In this document: piece by piece, positions 6,230-12,346 of the stretch | How the letters are laid out: each line of letters starts with the position of its first letter | How positions within the stretch are numbered: the stretch's first letter is position 1 | IMG/VR virus record: IMGVR_UViG_3300030108_003390 | Coordinates: 1-22,597 of that record | Direction: 5' to 3' (one strand) | DNA length: 22,597 nucleotides | Source: a virus | Translations under genes and position numbers: made by a program | Notes under the pieces: model-generated | The model's input: the letters and a program-made list of their open reading frames with translations, nothing else | The model's database searches: none | Told to the model about the DNA's origin: nothing

Positions 6230-6877
6230 ATGGCAAATCAAGACACTGCCTTTGGTCTTCGTCCTATCGGGCTTAACGGCGCAGGAGCAAATACCACTGG
6301 TGTAACTCAGTATGAGATTGCATCTAACAATACGAATGCAATATTCCAAAATTCGCCTGTAATACCTACGGCGGCTGGGGTAATTGATATTGTTGGTGCA
6401 GCCAATGGTGGCACAGTTCCTGCACTTGGAGTCCTTATGGGCGTAGAATATGTTGATAGTTCTACAAAGAAGCCAGTATTTAAGAACTATTGGCCCGGTG
6501 CGAACAACGCAAGCGTTGATACGAACCATCCCGTAAAAGCTTTTGTTGCGGACAATCCGAATCAGTTATTTATGATTGCAGCCGACGGTTCTTCTACAGA
6601 CCGTGCGACGGCACTTACAAATATCTTTGCTAATGTTTCGTTGGCAAACGGTACATCTGGTTCAACAAATACTGGACGTTCAACTGCAGAAATGGATATT
6701 TCTACGGTTGCCACGACTGCTACATTATTACTACGCGTTGTTGGCCTTACGGGCGACGATGCTAACTTAGATTTTGATGCGGCAGGCGTGAACTATGTTG
6801 TTCGGTTTAATTTTCATCACAACGCACCAGTTGCGGCTTCAGCGTCGCAAACTACGTCGTTGTCCACTGGCATTTAA
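6230..6877 (+). CDS. Probable capsid decoration or minor head protein
   Basis: 215 residues, ATG 6230 after a strong AAGGAG. The N-terminus ANQDTAFGLRPIGLNGAGA is a signature I recall in head proteins next to the capsid gene of marine podoviruses. The body is rich in Gly, Ala, Thr, Val and Asn and predicted mostly beta, with an inserted low-complexity stretch (NGTSGSTNTGRST, about residues 141-155). Position between scaffold and major capsid matches the place of decoration or cement proteins such as lambda gpD, but no direct homology is visible. It is likely a virion surface protein. Confidence 0.65.
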   Translation: MANQDTAFGLRPIGLNGAGANTTGVTQYEIASNNTNAIFQNSPVIPTAAGVIDIVGAANGGTVPALGVLMGVEYVDSSTKKPVFKNYWPGANNASVDTNHPVKAFVADNPNQLFMIAADGSSTDRATALTNIFANVSLANGTSGSTNTGRSTAEMDISTVATTATLLLRVVGLTGDDANLDFDAAGVNYVVRFNFHHNAPVAASASQTTSLSTGI

Positions 6878-6890
6878 GGAGGGCTGAAAT

Positions 6891-7799
6891 ATGGCTATCT
6901 CTCGCGCACAATTAGCGAAAGAGTTGGAACCCGGCCTTAACGCCTTGTTCGGACTTGAGTATGATCGTTATGAAAACGAACATGCCGAAATTTTTGAAGA
7001 AGAGACTTCGGATCGTGCATTCGAAGAAGAAGTAATGCTGGGGGGTTTTTCCACGGCACCTGTTAAAGGAGAGGGCGCAGCCATCAACTTTGACGATGCA
7101 CAGGAAACTTACACTGCGCGTTACACACACGAGACAATAGCTCTTGCGTTTTCAATTACGGAGGAAGCGATTGAAGATAATCTTTATGATCGTCTTGCAT
7201 CTCGTTACACCAAGGCTTTGGCTCGCTCTATGGCGCAGACTAAGCAGATCAAGGCGGCATCTATTTTGAACAATGCGTTCAACACGGGTGCTAACGCGAT
7301 TGGTGACGGTGCTGCGTTGTGTTCGAATGCTCACCCATCGTTGTCTGGAAATCAACGCAACCTTTTGTCAACTGCAGCGGATCTCAACGAAACTTCTCTT
7401 GAGCAAATGCTTATTGACATTGCTGGTCTTACTGATGAGCGTGGTTTGAAGATTGCCGTTCGCGGTATGAAGTTGATAATTCCAAAAGAGCTTCAGTTTA
7501 TTGCGGAACGTGTTCTAAATTCGAACCTACGACCCGGAACTGCGGACAATGACAACAATGCCTTGCGTAGCATGGGAATGCTTCCAGAAGGTGCGGTAGT
7601 AAATCACTTCCTTACCGACACAGACGCATTCTTTATTAAAACTGATGCGCCAAACGGTTTTAAGTATTTTAACCGTGCGCCCATCAAGACTGCGATGGAA
7701 GGTGATTTTGATACAGGAAACATGCGTTTTAAGGCTCGTGAGCGTTATAGCTTTGGAGTTTCTGACTGGCGTTGCGTTTTTGGTACACCCGGCGCATAA
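6891..7799 (+). CDS. Major capsid protein (HK97 fold, Mu gpT-like)
   Basis: 302 residues, ATG 6891 after TAAGGAGGG, the strongest ribosome-binding site in the block. The sequence resembles the Mu gpT-like major head subunit family: N-terminal helix ISRAQLAKELEPGLNALFG, an acidic segment EHAEIFEEETSDRAFEEEVM, YTHETIALAFSITEEAIEDN, ALARSMAQTKQ and AALCSNAHPSLSGNQ near the middle, then ERYSFGVSDWRCVFG at the C-terminus. No prohead-protease gene is in the window, which fits a scaffold-dependent, uncleaved coat. A perfect intrinsic terminator follows about 60 bases downstream, consistent with a heavily expressed gene closing its transcription unit. Confidence 0.9.
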   Translation: MAISRAQLAKELEPGLNALFGLEYDRYENEHAEIFEEETSDRAFEEEVMLGGFSTAPVKGEGAAINFDDAQETYTARYTHETIALAFSITEEAIEDNLYDRLASRYTKALARSMAQTKQIKAASILNNAFNTGANAIGDGAALCSNAHPSLSGNQRNLLSTAADLNETSLEQMLIDIAGLTDERGLKIAVRGMKLIIPKELQFIAERVLNSNLRPGTADNDNNALRSMGMLPEGAVVNHFLTDTDAFFIKTDAPNGFKYFNRAPIKTAMEGDFDTGNMRFKARERYSFGVSDWRCVFGTPGA

Positions 7800-7856
7800 A
7801 GTGTGCTATACATAGGATACTGATGGTATAGTTCATTAGTTCCTCCTCTTTGAACT

Positions 7857-7885
7857 GGGGCAACTTCGGTTGCCCCTTTCTTTTT
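7857..7885 (+). terminator. Rho-independent terminator after major capsid gene
   Basis: GGGGCAAC (7857-7864) and GTTGCCCC (7869-7876) form a perfect 8-bp stem around the stable TTCG tetraloop, followed at once by TTTCTTTTT. This is a textbook intrinsic terminator on the + strand. Confidence 0.92.
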
Positions 7886-7914
7886 GTAAATTTCTATGTA
7901 TACTTTGCATATCC

Positions 7915-7935
7915 CTGACAGCCCCTTGGCTGACA
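7915..7935 (+). promoter_or_regulatory. Dyad with repeated CTGACA in the leader of the next gene
   Basis: CAGCC (7919-7923) and GGCTG (7928-7932) form a 5-bp stem with loop CCTT, flanked by two direct copies of CTGACA (7915-7920 and 7930-7935). It lies between the terminator and the ATG at 7958. It may be an operator or leader hairpin. TATACT at 7899-7904 could be a -10 but has no well-placed -35. Confidence 0.25.
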
Positions 7936-7957
7936 CACCCAAAGACAGGAGATCAAC

Positions 7958-8431
7958 ATGGGTCAAACGACTTTTTCAGGTCCGGTTCGTTCTGAACGCG
8001 GGTTTACCGCGGTAGGATCTACGGCTGTTGTAGAAATCACCGCAGAAACCACTCTTACATATGCAGATCACGTCGGTCGTATTATTGAAGTTAATGATGC
8101 GGACGGTGCAGTGACGCTTCCGGCAATCACAAGTGATACAATAGGAGCCACATACAAGTTTTTTATCGGCACTACTGCCACTGATTTAGACATTAAAACA
8201 GATGGCACAGATAAGTTTTCTGGTAATCTTGTTCTTGCTGCGAGTGCTACTTCTCAATCAAGAGGTTTTGCTCCCGGTGCAACAAACGACGTTATTTCGA
8301 TGAATGGTACAACGACGGGCGGCATTGCGGGTTCTGTTATAGAGGTCACGGCAATTGGGGCAGACGAATATCTTGTGACAGGAACATTGTTAGGTTCTGG
8401 GACACTAGCCACCCCGTTTGCAGACTCGTAA
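7958..8431 (+). CDS. Beta-rich virion protein, possible head fibre or decoration protein
   Basis: 157 residues, ATG 7958 after CAGGAG. It begins GQTTFSGPVRSERGF, then has VGSTAVVEITAETTLTYADH and GRIIEVNDADGAVTLP, a pattern common in phage surface proteins whose N-terminus names the virion partner. It is rich in Thr, Gly, Ala and Val with almost no predicted helix. It is the first gene after the terminator and leader dyad. The role is not established; head decoration and tail-needle-like roles are both possible. Confidence 0.65.
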   Translation: MGQTTFSGPVRSERGFTAVGSTAVVEITAETTLTYADHVGRIIEVNDADGAVTLPAITSDTIGATYKFFIGTTATDLDIKTDGTDKFSGNLVLAASATSQSRGFAPGATNDVISMNGTTTGGIAGSVIEVTAIGADEYLVTGTLLGSGTLATPFADS

Positions 8432-8441
8432 GGGGGTTTGA

Positions 8442-8720
8442 ATGGCTAACTCAGACGTAAAATCAAAACGTCTGACAGGAACAGGTGCGGCCTCAGTAGG
8501 CCGTGCCCGTTTACGTCAGATACAAATTTTGACAAGTTCCGGAGGCGCGGGTCGTTTAACGCTTACGGATGGAAACGGCGGAAGCACAGTTTTGGACCTT
8601 GATTTTTTAGCGTCTGATTCTCACTCCGTTAATATCCCAGATGAAGGTTTATTGTTTGTCAGTGATATTCATGTGGGAACGGCTACAAATGTCACGGCGC
8701 TTACGATTTTCTTCAGCTAA
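8442..8720 (+). CDS. Small conserved beta-rich virion protein
   Basis: 92 residues. The start MANSDVKSKRLTGTGAASVG is a signature I recall in small conserved proteins of marine phages. The rest alternates hydrophobic and polar residues (RLTLTDGNGGSTVLDLDF, HVGTATNVTALTIFF), indicating a beta sandwich. No TM or signal peptide is present. It lies ten bases after the preceding gene and is probably co-expressed. A structural role is inferred from context. Confidence 0.65.
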   Translation: MANSDVKSKRLTGTGAASVGRARLRQIQILTSSGGAGRLTLTDGNGGSTVLDLDFLASDSHSVNIPDEGLLFVSDIHVGTATNVTALTIFFS

Positions 8721-8728
8721 GGTGCATC

Positions 8729-9028
8729 ATGACCATAAGGGAAAGAAAACGCAAAAGCGATAACATGCCAAAGCGTAATAAAAAGAATTTTCGCCCCACT
8801 GAAAAAGGGGCGGGAATGACTAAGGCAGGAGTAAAGGCGTACAGGCGAAAAAATCCCGGTTCAAAATTACAAACGGCTGTAACAGGAAAGGTGAAAAAGG
8901 GCAGTAAGGATGCAAAACGACGTAAATCTTTTTGTGCACGGTCTGCTGGACAGATGAAGAAGTTTCCTAAAGCTGCAAAAAACCCTAACTCTCGTTTGAG
9001 ACAGGCAAGAAAGCGTTGGAAATGTTAG
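8729..9028 (+). CDS. Lys/Arg-rich small protein with CARSAGQMKK motif
   Basis: 99 residues from ATG 8729 (AAGGTG five bases upstream); an internal ATG at 8765 lacks a ribosome-binding site. It is extremely basic. Conserved-looking stretches are PTEKGAGMTKAGVKAYRRKN and PGSKLQTAVTG, then RRKSFCARSAGQMKKFPKAA and a final RKRWKC. I recall this as a domain of unknown function found in many marine phages and some large viruses. It contains two cysteines in the conserved part. DNA binding or a capsid-internal location is suggested only by charge. It opens a cluster of similar cationic proteins. Confidence 0.75.
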   Translation: MTIRERKRKSDNMPKRNKKNFRPTEKGAGMTKAGVKAYRRKNPGSKLQTAVTGKVKKGSKDAKRRKSFCARSAGQMKKFPKAAKNPNSRLRQARKRWKC

Positions 9029-9222
9029 ACAAACAGATAACTTGGGCCCTTGTAACTGCGTTGGTGGGTATCATAGGAGCGGTTTCGTATACTTGGGCAA
9101 GTTGGACAACAGAAACTTTAATTGCTGTAGATAAGCGTACAGAAGTTATGGCGGCACAAATAGAGTATATTAAAAAAGAGATGGAGATTATTTATGGCGA
9201 TGTCTCGCAAAAAACAAAATAA
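9022..9222 (+). CDS. Small single-TM protein with coiled-coil tail
   Basis: 66 residues from ATG 9022, which overlaps the preceding gene by seven bases; a TTG at 9016 is an alternative. An N-terminal hydrophobic segment (about 7-28, ITWALVTALVGIIGAVSYTW) is followed by a charged helix ending EYIKKEMEIIYGDV. The layout resembles small inner-membrane phage proteins with one TM and a coiled coil. It could be a lysis accessory or i-spanin-like protein, but it lies far from the endolysin and has no visible o-spanin partner. It overlaps the next gene by 29 bases. Confidence 0.6.
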   Translation: MLDKQITWALVTALVGIIGAVSYTWASWTTETLIAVDKRTEVMAAQIEYIKKEMEIIYGDVSQKTK

Positions 9223-9430
9223 AACGCCCAAAGGTCTAACTTATTTCCGCAAGGGAGGGGAAGCCTCTCGCAAAAGTAAGGGTAGTAAAATTTGTCCAGA
9301 AGGCAAGGCGTGGGCGAAGCGTACTTTTGACACGTATCCAAGCGCATATGCCAACTTAGCTGCCTCAAAATATTGCAAAGATCCAAATTATGCAAAAAAA
9401 GCAAAAGGCGGCAAGCGAAAGGGCAAGTAA
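9194..9430 (+). CDS. Cationic small protein with KICPEGKAWAK motif
   Basis: 78 residues, ATG 9194 with GGAG (9183-9186) seven bases upstream. The core is SKICPEGKAWAKRTFDTYPS followed by AYANLAASKYCKDPNYAK. This Cys-Pro plus YPSAYAN plus Cys signature is one I recall in small basic proteins of cyanophages, marine podoviruses and some giant viruses, annotated only as a domain of unknown function. The two cysteines may bind a metal or form a disulfide. The tail is a KAKGGKRKGK run. Confidence 0.75.
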   Translation: MAMSRKKQNKTPKGLTYFRKGGEASRKSKGSKICPEGKAWAKRTFDTYPSAYANLAASKYCKDPNYAKKAKGGKRKGK

Positions 9431-9431
9431 G

Positions 9432-9560
9432 GTGCTGAACAAAAAAAAGAGAGCCTCTGTGAAAAAAGTGATTAGAAGCTTGAACAAGGCTTCAAAAGCA
9501 CATGCGGGACAGGCTCGTAAACTTAAAAAAGTTATTGGCCCCACTAAAAGGCGTAAGTAA
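9432..9560 (+). CDS. 42-residue Lys-rich mini-protein with SKAHAGQA motif
   Basis: GTG 9432 to TAA 9558-9560 encodes 42 residues; AAAGGG (9418-9423) lies eight bases upstream. The sequence contains VKKVIRSLNKASKAHAGQAR followed by KLKKVIGPTK, a helical, strongly basic pattern I recall in very short conserved marine-phage proteins. The next gene's ATG follows its stop directly. A genuine gene is supported by the snug spacing on both sides and the motif. Function is unknown; nucleic-acid binding is plausible from charge. Confidence 0.62.
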   Translation: MLNKKKRASVKKVIRSLNKASKAHAGQARKLKKVIGPTKRRK

Positions 9561-9938
9561 ATGGGTGAGCTAAAAAAGTGGTTAAAACAAGACTGGGTAA
9601 GGATTGGTAGAGATGGTAATATCAAAGGTCCGTGCGGTACTTCGAAAGATAAAAAAAATCCTGACCGGTGCCTTCCAAGGTCGAAAGCAAACTCTCTTAG
9701 TAAATCCCAAAGAAAAGCCACTGCAGCCAAAAAAAAGCGAGAAGGTGGAAGAGGCAAAACCGTTGTCAAAAACACCAAAGCCGCAGAAGTCAAATTCGCG
9801 TCCAGCGGTGGTGAAATCAAAAAGCAAAAAGCCAAGAGGCCGCCCCCGAAAAAAAGTGCAGAGGGCGTAGTTGCAAGAGGTTGTGGCAAAGTGATGTCTA
9901 ATCGTAGAAAAAGAACAAAAGGTTCAGTTTCAACATAA
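9561..9938 (+). CDS. Lys-rich virion-associated candidate with two conserved segments
   Basis: 125 residues, ATG directly after the previous stop. The N-terminal segment KKWLKQDWVRIGRDGNIKGP with CGTSKDKKNPDRCLPRSKA, then RKATAAKKKREGG, matches a small basic protein family I recall in many phages. The C-terminus VARGCGKVMSNRRKRTKG carries a second short signature usually seen at the end of other tiny basic phage proteins, so this gene may be a fusion. Between them lies a Lys/Ala/Pro-rich linker. Three cysteines are present. The +1 frame over the same DNA encodes a peptide with an AT-hook core (see findings). Confidence 0.7.
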   Translation: MGELKKWLKQDWVRIGRDGNIKGPCGTSKDKKNPDRCLPRSKANSLSKSQRKATAAKKKREGGRGKTVVKNTKAAEVKFASSGGEIKKQKAKRPPPKKSAEGVVARGCGKVMSNRRKRTKGSVST

Positions 9939-9956
9939 CTTCATAAGGAGAAAAAG

Positions 9957-10205
9957 ATGCCAAAGAAGAAAAAAGGTTACCGTGCTGGTGGTAAAGTCAA
10001 AAAGATGGCTAAAGGCGGAGCGATGGGCGGTAAGATGCGTCGCATGGCTAAAGGCGGAGCGATGGGTGGCAAGAAGCCCACAAAGATGATGGGCGGTGGG
10101 AGTGCCATGACTATGGCTCAATTGAGAGCGGCGGCAAAACAAAAAGGTATGACTCTTACTCCTATGAAAATGGCTAAAGGCGGTATGGCGAAAAAGAAAA
10201 AGTAA
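9957..10205 (+). CDS. Gly/Lys/Met-rich repeat protein (KMAKGGAMGGK repeats)
   Basis: 82 residues, ATG 9957 after AAGGAG. It is almost wholly Lys, Gly, Met and Ala: a YRAGGK start, two copies of MAKGGAMGGK and a C-terminal MAKGGMAKKKK, with one conventional helix between (AMTMAQLRAAAKQKG). Similar Met/Lys/Gly-rich mini-proteins occur in marine phage structural regions, as far as I recall. It resembles protamine-like or disordered nucleic-acid-binding peptides in composition only. The stop overlaps the next ATG (TAATG). Confidence 0.72.
   Translation: MPKKKKGYRAGGKVKKMAKGGAMGGKMRRMAKGGAMGGKKPTKMMGGGSAMTMAQLRAAAKQKGMTLTPMKMAKGGMAKKKK
10005..10073 (+). repeat. Two 30-bp near-identical direct repeats (39-bp period)
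   Basis: Copies at 10005-10034 and 10044-10073 differ at two third-codon positions and encode MAKGGAMGGK. A third, partial copy shares ATGGCTAAAGGCGG at 10170-10183. Confidence 0.85.
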
Positions 10206-10882
10206 TGTCATATTTATATTCGAACGTGCCTTATTTTAAGGCATGGGTTCGCCGTGAGTACACTCATAATCATGAGCAGTATCACGGCGACTTTTTACAT
10301 GCGATGGTCATAGGTGTTACTTGCATTCCAAACAGGTGTCTAAGTTTTCAAGTTTTGTTTACAGGAAATGAGGCAGAGGATGCGGAAGAAGATACAGTTC
10401 ACGGGGGTGCAATGTGGGCCCGTATGCCAATTACTGCTTTGGTTGGCGACATACCTCTTGAAGAATGGCCTGAGCCAATGGACACGTACCAAGCACAACC
10501 TTGGGATTGCGCATCACATCATCATGCCGTTTTTGTTATGGATCGGGCCACACCTTGTCCTTGGATGGCAAAAATAGATGGAGAGATGTATCCGGCACAA
10601 TACTTGTTTACTGTTGATTATACCCAAAGTGAGATAGCAGATGACCCCGCACAACATAAACAGAGCCATGTATTGCAATTGTTGGATGCTGGCGAATGGA
10701 CTGGGAATGTTGTTGCATTGCCTAATAATAGGGTGAGAGTAACGCATCCAGCATGGTTTGTTACAGGAGAAGGGCCACCGGACTTTAAACCGTCGCAACA
10801 TATACACTATTCAAAAAGTGATTTAGACTATACACTTGATGTAAATCGCATCTTCGACAATTTATACAATGGAGAGGATTAA
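10205..10882 (+). CDS. Conserved phage structural-region protein, function unknown
   Basis: 225 residues, ATG 10205 overlapping the previous stop. Recognisable stretches are VRREYTHNHEQYHGDFLHAM, CLSFQVLFTGN, ARMPITALVGDIPLEEWP, QPWDCASHHHAVFVMDR and YLFTVDYTQSE, then DFKPSQHIHYSKSDLDY. I recall homologues with VRREYLxDHxxxxGEF and PISAFV elements in cyanophages and other marine phages, annotated hypothetical. The protein looks globular, with aromatic and His-rich segments and no TM. Its place just before the gp4-like adaptor suggests a head or neck role. Confidence 0.7.
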   Translation: MSYLYSNVPYFKAWVRREYTHNHEQYHGDFLHAMVIGVTCIPNRCLSFQVLFTGNEAEDAEEDTVHGGAMWARMPITALVGDIPLEEWPEPMDTYQAQPWDCASHHHAVFVMDRATPCPWMAKIDGEMYPAQYLFTVDYTQSEIADDPAQHKQSHVLQLLDAGEWTGNVVALPNNRVRVTHPAWFVTGEGPPDFKPSQHIHYSKSDLDYTLDVNRIFDNLYNGED

Positions 10883-11550
10883 TGGCGTTATCGGGATCAA
10901 AAGACTTTGAATTAGATGTTGCAGAGTATATTGAAGAGGCTTTTGAACGATGCGGTTTAGAGGTTCGCACGGGATATGATTTGCGGACTGCACGGCGTTC
11001 TTTGAATCTTATGTTAGCAGAGTGGGCAAATCGTGGGTTAAATCAATGGACTATTAAACAGCGGACGCTTACATTAACGCAAGCAGACGGTGAATATGAT
11101 CTTGGCACAGATGTAATAGATATTTTATCGGTGGTCGTCCGACGTAGTAACACGGATTTTTCTATTGAACGTGTGAGTCGGGATACGTTTTTAGCTATAC
11201 CAAACAAGACAACACAAGGTCGGCCCGCTCAGTTTTTTCTTGATCGTCAGATCACTCCAAATTTAAAGATTTGGCCGATTCCTGAAAACAGCACGGATGT
11301 AATTTTGTATGATGCTTTGACTCGCATGGATGATGCGGACGCTCAAACCAATACTATGGACATGCCTTTTAGGTTTTATCCGTGTTTAGCGGCAGGTTTA
11401 GCTTACTACATTGCGATGAAACGAGCTCCTCAACGCATTCAATTACTCAAAGCTGTTTATGAAGAAGAGTTTGAAAGAGCAATGGCAGAGGATCGGGATC
11501 GAGCATCTTTTAATGTAGTGCCCCGATATGAGTATTTTAGGACAGGTTGA
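10882..11550 (+). CDS. Head-tail connector, P22 gp4-like adaptor
   Basis: 222 residues; the ATG overlaps the previous TAA. The N-terminal helical region (DVAEYIEEAFERCGLEVRTG, then TARRSLNLMLAEWANRGLNQ) and the following TLTLTQADGEYDLGTDVIDI match the P22 gp4 / tail accessory factor family pattern (helix, L-N-x-M-L-x-x-W, then G-x-x-x-Y-x-L-G). The C-terminal half has the FYPCLAAGLAYYIAMKRAP helix and a final acidic helix. Family members dock under the portal ring and prolong the channel toward the tail. The TGA overlaps the next gene's start. Confidence 0.82.
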   Translation: MALSGSKDFELDVAEYIEEAFERCGLEVRTGYDLRTARRSLNLMLAEWANRGLNQWTIKQRTLTLTQADGEYDLGTDVIDILSVVVRRSNTDFSIERVSRDTFLAIPNKTTQGRPAQFFLDRQITPNLKIWPIPENSTDVILYDALTRMDDADAQTNTMDMPFRFYPCLAAGLAYYIAMKRAPQRIQLLKAVYEEEFERAMAEDRDRASFNVVPRYEYFRTG

Positions 11551-12335
11551 TGTCAAAATTTGCGTCTGGCAAAAACTCTTATGCGATTTCTGATCGGTCT
11601 GGTTTTCGTTACCGATACAGAGACATGCGCAAAGAGTGGAATGGCGCATTAGTCGGCAAGGATGAATTTGAGCCAAAGCAGCCTCAGTTAGGACCTTTTA
11701 GAAAAGTAATCGATGCACAGGCTCTACGAGAAGCCCGCCCGGACATTGCCTCTGGTTTATCTGTTTTTGTAGGGATACCTTTGGTTGAAATACCAAACCC
11801 GCGTCCATTAGTGGGATTTGGAAAAGTTGGTTCGGTCAGCGTGACGACAAATGAAAGTGTAGTTTCTTTCAATGTTACGGGCGTTTCTGCTACGGCTTCC
11901 GTTGGGTCGGCGGAGGTTACTGCTCAAGCTGTTTCAGTGGCAACTTCTGGATTGACCGCTACGGGTGATATAGGCACCGTTACTATACCAAATGAGAGTG
12001 TATCCCTTACCGGCACATCTGCAACCGGATTAGTTGGTTCGGTTGCAGCCGCGGGAGACATATTAGCACCGGTTACCGGTCTTACAGTCACGGCCTCTGT
12101 GGGAACGCCGACTGTATCGGCGGGAGCGACGGCCCCGACTTCTATTTCTGGTTTAACAGGATCCGTAGGATCCGTATCGGTGTCGTTAGACGTTACAATT
12201 ACTTTGACAGGTTTAAGTGCAACAGGTAATGTCGGAACCGCTACGGTTTTCACAGGTACGTGGGCCTTAGCTTCAGGTTCTTGGAGTGATTCTGGGGTTT
12301 GGAGTGATAGCTCTTATTGGAATGATGGATCTTAG
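11550..12335 (+). CDS. Tail-associated protein with TGxxATGxVG repeats
   Basis: 261 residues, ATG 11550 in TTGATG overlapping the previous stop. The N-terminal 70 residues (SKFASGKNSYAISDRSGFRY, RYRDMRKEWNGALVGKDEFE) form a conserved basic domain often found right after the connector in marine phages. Residues about 103-238 comprise six 20-24 residue units of the form V-T-G-x-x-A-T-x-x-V-G-x-x-x-V, each a likely beta hairpin. The C-terminus is Trp/Ser/Asp rich (GSWSDSGVWSDSSYWNDG). The same repeat type recurs in the protein at 16696. It is probably a tail appendage or spike, with the N-terminal domain as virion anchor. Confidence 0.72.
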   Translation: MSKFASGKNSYAISDRSGFRYRYRDMRKEWNGALVGKDEFEPKQPQLGPFRKVIDAQALREARPDIASGLSVFVGIPLVEIPNPRPLVGFGKVGSVSVTTNESVVSFNVTGVSATASVGSAEVTAQAVSVATSGLTATGDIGTVTIPNESVSLTGTSATGLVGSVAAAGDILAPVTGLTVTASVGTPTVSAGATAPTSISGLTGSVGSVSVSLDVTITLTGLSATGNVGTATVFTGTWALASGSWSDSGVWSDSSYWNDGS

Positions 12336-12346
12336 AGGACTGTGTA

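Noticed and set aside
7884-7904. TTGTAA and TATACT as a promoter after the terminator
   Set aside because: The spacer is only nine bases, and no better -35 lies 16-18 bases upstream of TATACT. The TTG also falls within the terminator T-tract.
4187-7905. Octamer GTATACTT shared by two intergenic regions as a phage promoter element
   Set aside because: The same octamer also occurs inside a gene near 9087, so it is not specific to intergenic regions.
9648-9735. A-rich runs that could be slippery frameshift sites (A AAA AAT and A AAA AAG) in the 9561 gene
   Set aside because: A -1 shift from the main frame does not enter the AT-hook frame, and such runs are expected in Lys-rich genes.
9365-9889. 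Minus-strand 174-codon Phe/Leu-rich frame resembling a membrane protein
   Set aside because: Antisense of Lys codons (AAA, AAG) gives Phe and Leu automatically, and the + strand has four well-supported genes here.
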